From: an uncultured Fusibacter sp.
GTDB taxonomy: Bacteria > Bacillota > Clostridia > Peptostreptococcales > Acidaminobacteraceae
Length of the DNA stretch: 7,016 nucleotides
Reading direction: 5' to 3'
Assembly (NCBI GenBank): GCA_937958285.1
Contig: CALFXQ010000300.1
Location: forward strand, 1-7,016
In this document: positions 6,101 through 7,016 of the stretch, piece after piece
Position numbering within the stretch: the stretch's first letter is position 1
Layout: each line of letters starts with the position of its first letter
The notes under the pieces: generated by a model
The model's input: the letters and a program-made list of their open reading frames with translations, nothing else
Database searches by the model: none
What the model was told of the DNA's origin: nothing
Translations under genes and position numbers: made by a program

Positions 6101-7016
6101 AATGTCGTAGTAGATAAACTTCTATTGCCATTAGAAGCCACGCTATACTCTAGTATTTTAAAGCTATTTGCTTTAAGGGCACCTGGATAGTCCCAAACAT
6201 CTGTAATTACAACGCCAGAGCCTAAATCTTCACCGCGGTAGTTTAAATAGGCTTGCCATTCGATGCCACGCTCATTGCCGCTAATCCAATTGTCTACTTG
6301 TGCATTCTGGCCATTAAAGCTTACGAGCTTCCCAAGCTTCATGCCATTGATCCAAGCCACTTGCGTTAGCTGAGCATAAGGATTTGAACTCGTATTGATT
6401 TGAGCATTGCTGGCTGTAGTGCCAACGAAAAGCGCCTGGTTATAGTGCCTACGGCCCACATCGTTAGCTGGTGAATTCACATTCGTGCTCATAGTTGCAT
6501 CATCTAAGTTGTAGCTGGTTTTATAAGTCATAATGAGCGTCTTAGCATTTTGCATAGCTGGGGCTAACAATGTCACTACAAACCCTTTTTTATAGTCACC
6601 CTCTTTAGCAGCCAGCGTGTAGTCGGTGCCACTTGAAAGTACCACCCCATCCTTTTTAAGCACTAAGGTCTCAGATTTTAAAGCCAATCCCCCTTGTGTG
6701 AAAGTATCCGTGATCACAAGGCTATTAATAGCTTCACGGCGTAAATCCACTTTTGTCTCCCATGTAATGGTATTCGCTGCATAATCAATACTGTTGTTGA
6801 CATACGATTTTGTATACGTATTTGCTGCTACAGAAGCATTTATTGTGGTGACATTTTGTCCACTTACTCCAACACCTGTAATCGTTGCGGTATTCGCTAT
6901 GCTGTTGGCACCAAAGTTTGTCAAGGCCGTTGAATATTGAATTCTATACGGTCCCACAATATCTCCAAGTGAAAGATTCAAGATTTTGGTGATTGGATCG
7001 TAAGTATAGCGGCCTT
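3136..7016 (-). CDS. Giant LPQTG-anchored multidomain surface adhesin, partial (N-terminus off the right edge)
   Basis: The frame is open from the right edge (first full codon 7012-7014) to TAA at 3136-3138: 1292 codons. A TTG at 6979-6981 is not a credible start, because eleven in-frame codons without a stop precede it, no ribosome site is visible, and it lies inside a beta-domain. Residue numbers here count from that TTG. Order of parts: the tail of one Ig-like module (1-50, ANTATI); three CnaA-like modules (about 54-199, 205-360, 363-512); five SpaA/CnaB-type modules (523-1027); a Thr/Pro stalk (1030-1170); a small Ig-like domain (1175-1238); LPQTG (1252-1256), a membrane helix (1261-1277) and KRHV. 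Sortase would cleave between T and G and link it to the wall. The modules suggest an adhesin held in an extended rod by isopeptide bonds. The signal peptide and any ligand-binding head lie beyond the window. The ligand is unknown. It could also be a pilus-associated tip protein, but no sortase or pilin gene is visible. Confidence 0.93.
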   Translation of the reverse strand, partial: GRYTYDPITKILNLSLGDIVGPYRIQYSTALTNFGANSIANTATITGVGVSGQNVTTINASVAANTYTKSYVNNSIDYAANTITWETKVDLRREAINSLVITDTFTQGGLALKSETLVLKKDGVVLSSGTDYTLAAKEGDYKKGFVVTLLAPAMQNAKTLIMTYKTSYNLDDATMSTNVNSPANDVGRRHYNQALFVGTTASNAQINTSSNPYAQLTQVAWINGMKLGKLVSFNGQNAQVDNWISGNERGIEWQAYLNYRGEDLGSGVVITDVWDYPGALKANSFKILEYSVASNGNRSLSTTTLDPSKYVVTYSDQSPSQLQVTFADDFVFNKRYALVYVTHVPSLSRNTYANTATINHEGRSMEYSASVSWSVFSQFLNKTSAQVTGQNVYLDDEILWSIGLNESLSVIDAPVIEDTMSTGHVYLNNSLKVYKYNGTAQVELVEGVDYQKTIESVPAINPTTGQQTKLVIAFNGSIGAKHLITYKTVVVSTSGTINNTVKFSGASAFEKTVTTSQLNANQYAFVSGSTDTQKGNLRILKKDQDTLMLVNTGEAVFELYYMLNGQKRVIGGEGATYTTNQGQLEFKNLSFRTYYLREVSAPAGYHLNAAPIEVTLSKTDNSAGYNTNTRTKTVDVTNLSFKGSITFKKSGEYTAFDAIEAGNTNVAISDVFQPLPQQGVAFGLFKLGNPTAIMSATSNSEGIVQFNAVPYGNYIVRETTPVSGYRLSATELLASITEDGQLVYAKPLGDATNGIFTIVNAKIRGSLQLTKHEKGNEQIKLQGAVFGLYKRVNNQDVFIGNLTTNNIGIATAEGLEMGTYLLKETSAPAGYMLSHAETLFHIVSQGEVVQKSVENEKVPVGGLKVIKRDALSHQLLDSTHYELKTLAGQIITSGITNEQGELIINGLVPGAYVLTETSAKSGYIRSETPIYVTITVDQIQEIPLDNQPLRTIRLTKQDSIDPNIKLAGAIFELLNQAGDILLTKMTNDMGLAEFNNLAFGTYQLREATAPTGYVKDSQISTYVIDQNSGVEITISKVNVKSTVPIQPPTTVPVTSSTQPTTVFVAEETTTALQTTTTILPTTTTALPTTTTVAPTTLTTVEVPETIIIVPTTSNPPTSDPATSNPTISVQTQTTTPTAAVTITVGTSATVATAANTVVTSVSSIETVGTPVTTQPEKVVIDTPIVVAVEVPLGGAVEIKESPKNGSINILPGGKVEYTPEPGFVGQDQVTLVVSGPNGDEEVLLEFDVEVPLGGLEIPVSGELPQTGEAPHYLYYLVGIMLIAIGAYLKRHV
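3139..3228 (-). other. Cell-wall sorting signal (LPQTG, membrane helix, basic tail)
   Basis: LPQTG is encoded at 3214-3228, followed by a short polar spacer (EAPH), a hydrophobic stretch of about 17 residues (YLYYLVGIMLIAIGAYL) and the terminal KRHV. This is the classic three-part signal for sortase-mediated attachment to peptidoglycan. The gene for the sortase is not in the window. Confidence 0.95.
3268..3459 (-). other. Membrane-proximal Ig-like domain of the adhesin
   Basis: Residues about 1175-1238 contain GSINILPGGKVEYTPEPGF followed by VGQDQVTL. This resembles the 'NGTVTxxxDGxxTYTPxxGFxGxDxFTY' signature of bacterial Ig-like/cadherin-like repeat domains. Only one copy is present. It lies between the Thr-rich stalk and the sorting signal, and VEVPLGG occurs at its start (3433-3453) and end (3253-3273). 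Confidence 0.7.
3641..3685. repeat. 15-bp tandem repeat, three copies
   Basis: Units GGATTACTTGTGGCT (3641-3655), GGATCACTTGTGGGT (3656-3670) and GGATTACTTGTGGTT (3671-3685) differ by only a few bases. On the coding (minus) strand they give the five-residue periods TSNPP, TSDPA and TSNPT. The period is a multiple of three, so copy changes would lengthen or shorten the stalk without a frameshift. Confidence 0.9.
3743..3805. repeat. 21-bp tandem repeat, three copies
   Basis: Units at 3743-3763, 3764-3784 and 3785-3805 all begin GTGGTTGT. The first two are nearly identical, GTGGTTGTGGTTGGC plus a variable end; the third has diverged. Shorter GTGGTT or GTTGTG remnants continue on both sides. On the minus strand they encode seven-residue periods such as ILPTTTT and ALPTTTT. 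The period is again a multiple of three. Confidence 0.85.
3901..5415 (-). repeat. Five tandem SpaA/CnaB-type protein domains
   Basis: Modules at about residues 523-628, 631-749, 752-844, 847-935 and 938-1027 (numbered from the TTG at 6981) share an opening strand like LxLTKxD, a middle GAxFxLY/ELxN strand, a YxLxETxAPxGY motif and an end strand with Asn. Candidate isopeptide sets (Lys, catalytic Glu, Asn) are K530 or K531/E587/N627; K637 or K638/E707/N749; K760/E813/N844; K856/E905/N935; and K945/E995/N1027. The DNA of the five copies is clearly diverged, so this is an old duplication and not a recent array. Module 4 has SAKSGY in place of SAPAGY. Confidence 0.88.
5446..6822 (-). repeat. Three tandem CnaA-like Ig modules of the adhesin
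   Basis: Modules at about residues 54-199, 205-360 and 363-512 share a pattern: an early Lys, I-x-W, VI(T/E)D, a DY or KYV segment, a strand like ITYKT or LVYVTHV, and a late xNT/xNQ strand. Candidate Lys/Asp/Asn sets are K58/D92/N181, K218/D261/N343 and K371/D407/N488, with similar spacing in each (34-43, then 81-89 residues). This resembles CnaA-type isopeptide domains found in collagen-binding and related adhesins. A tail of a further module (NSIANTATI) lies at residues 27-35 before them, so more copies are likely beyond the right edge. Confidence 0.6.

Overview
The window looks like a piece of a Gram-positive, low-to-moderate G+C bacterial chromosome, most likely Bacillota. Three things point there: a sortase-anchored (LPQTG) surface adhesin, strong AAAGGAG-type ribosome binding sites, and a housekeeping-type promoter with TATAAT. 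The genus cannot be told from the sequence alone. No RNA gene, insertion sequence, CRISPR array or phage gene was seen.

Layout: (1) positions 1-647, minus strand: the 5' part of a gene for a secreted, helix-rich, highly charged protein, cut by the left edge. (2) 648-858: a 211-bp divergent intergenic region. It holds a near-consensus promoter for the secreted-protein gene, a hairpin at the expected start of its transcript, a pair of TGTGGCA direct repeats 11 bp apart (the usual geometry of an OmpR/PhoB-family site), and a weaker promoter for the genes on the plus strand. (3) 859-3053, plus strand: a two-gene operon with an OmpR-family response regulator and a membrane sensor histidine kinase, overlapping by ATGA. 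(4) 3054-3135: a convergent spacer with one hairpin that can end transcription from both sides. (5) 3136-7016, minus strand: the 3' part (1292 codons plus stop) of a very large surface adhesin that runs off the right edge.

How the parts may work together: the secreted protein, two-component pair and operator-like repeats form a layout like cpxP/cpxRA of Enterobacteria, where a secreted helical protein is encoded divergently from the two-component system that controls it. The inference is that the kinase senses something at the cell surface, and the regulator binds the intergenic repeats and controls the secreted protein and perhaps its own operon. The adhesin is convergent and behind a terminator, so it is probably a separate unit.

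The adhesin reads, from the outer end to the wall, as at least three CnaA-like Ig modules, five SpaA/CnaB-type modules, a Thr/Pro-rich stalk with short tandem repeats, one small Ig-like domain, and LPQTG, membrane helix and basic tail. Lys/Asp/Asn or Lys/Glu/Asn sets can be placed by eye in all eight complete modules, suggesting a rod locked by up to eight intramolecular isopeptide bonds. No clearly new enzymatic or defence system was found. The most checkable points are the candidate autoregulatory circuit and the architecture of the adhesin.
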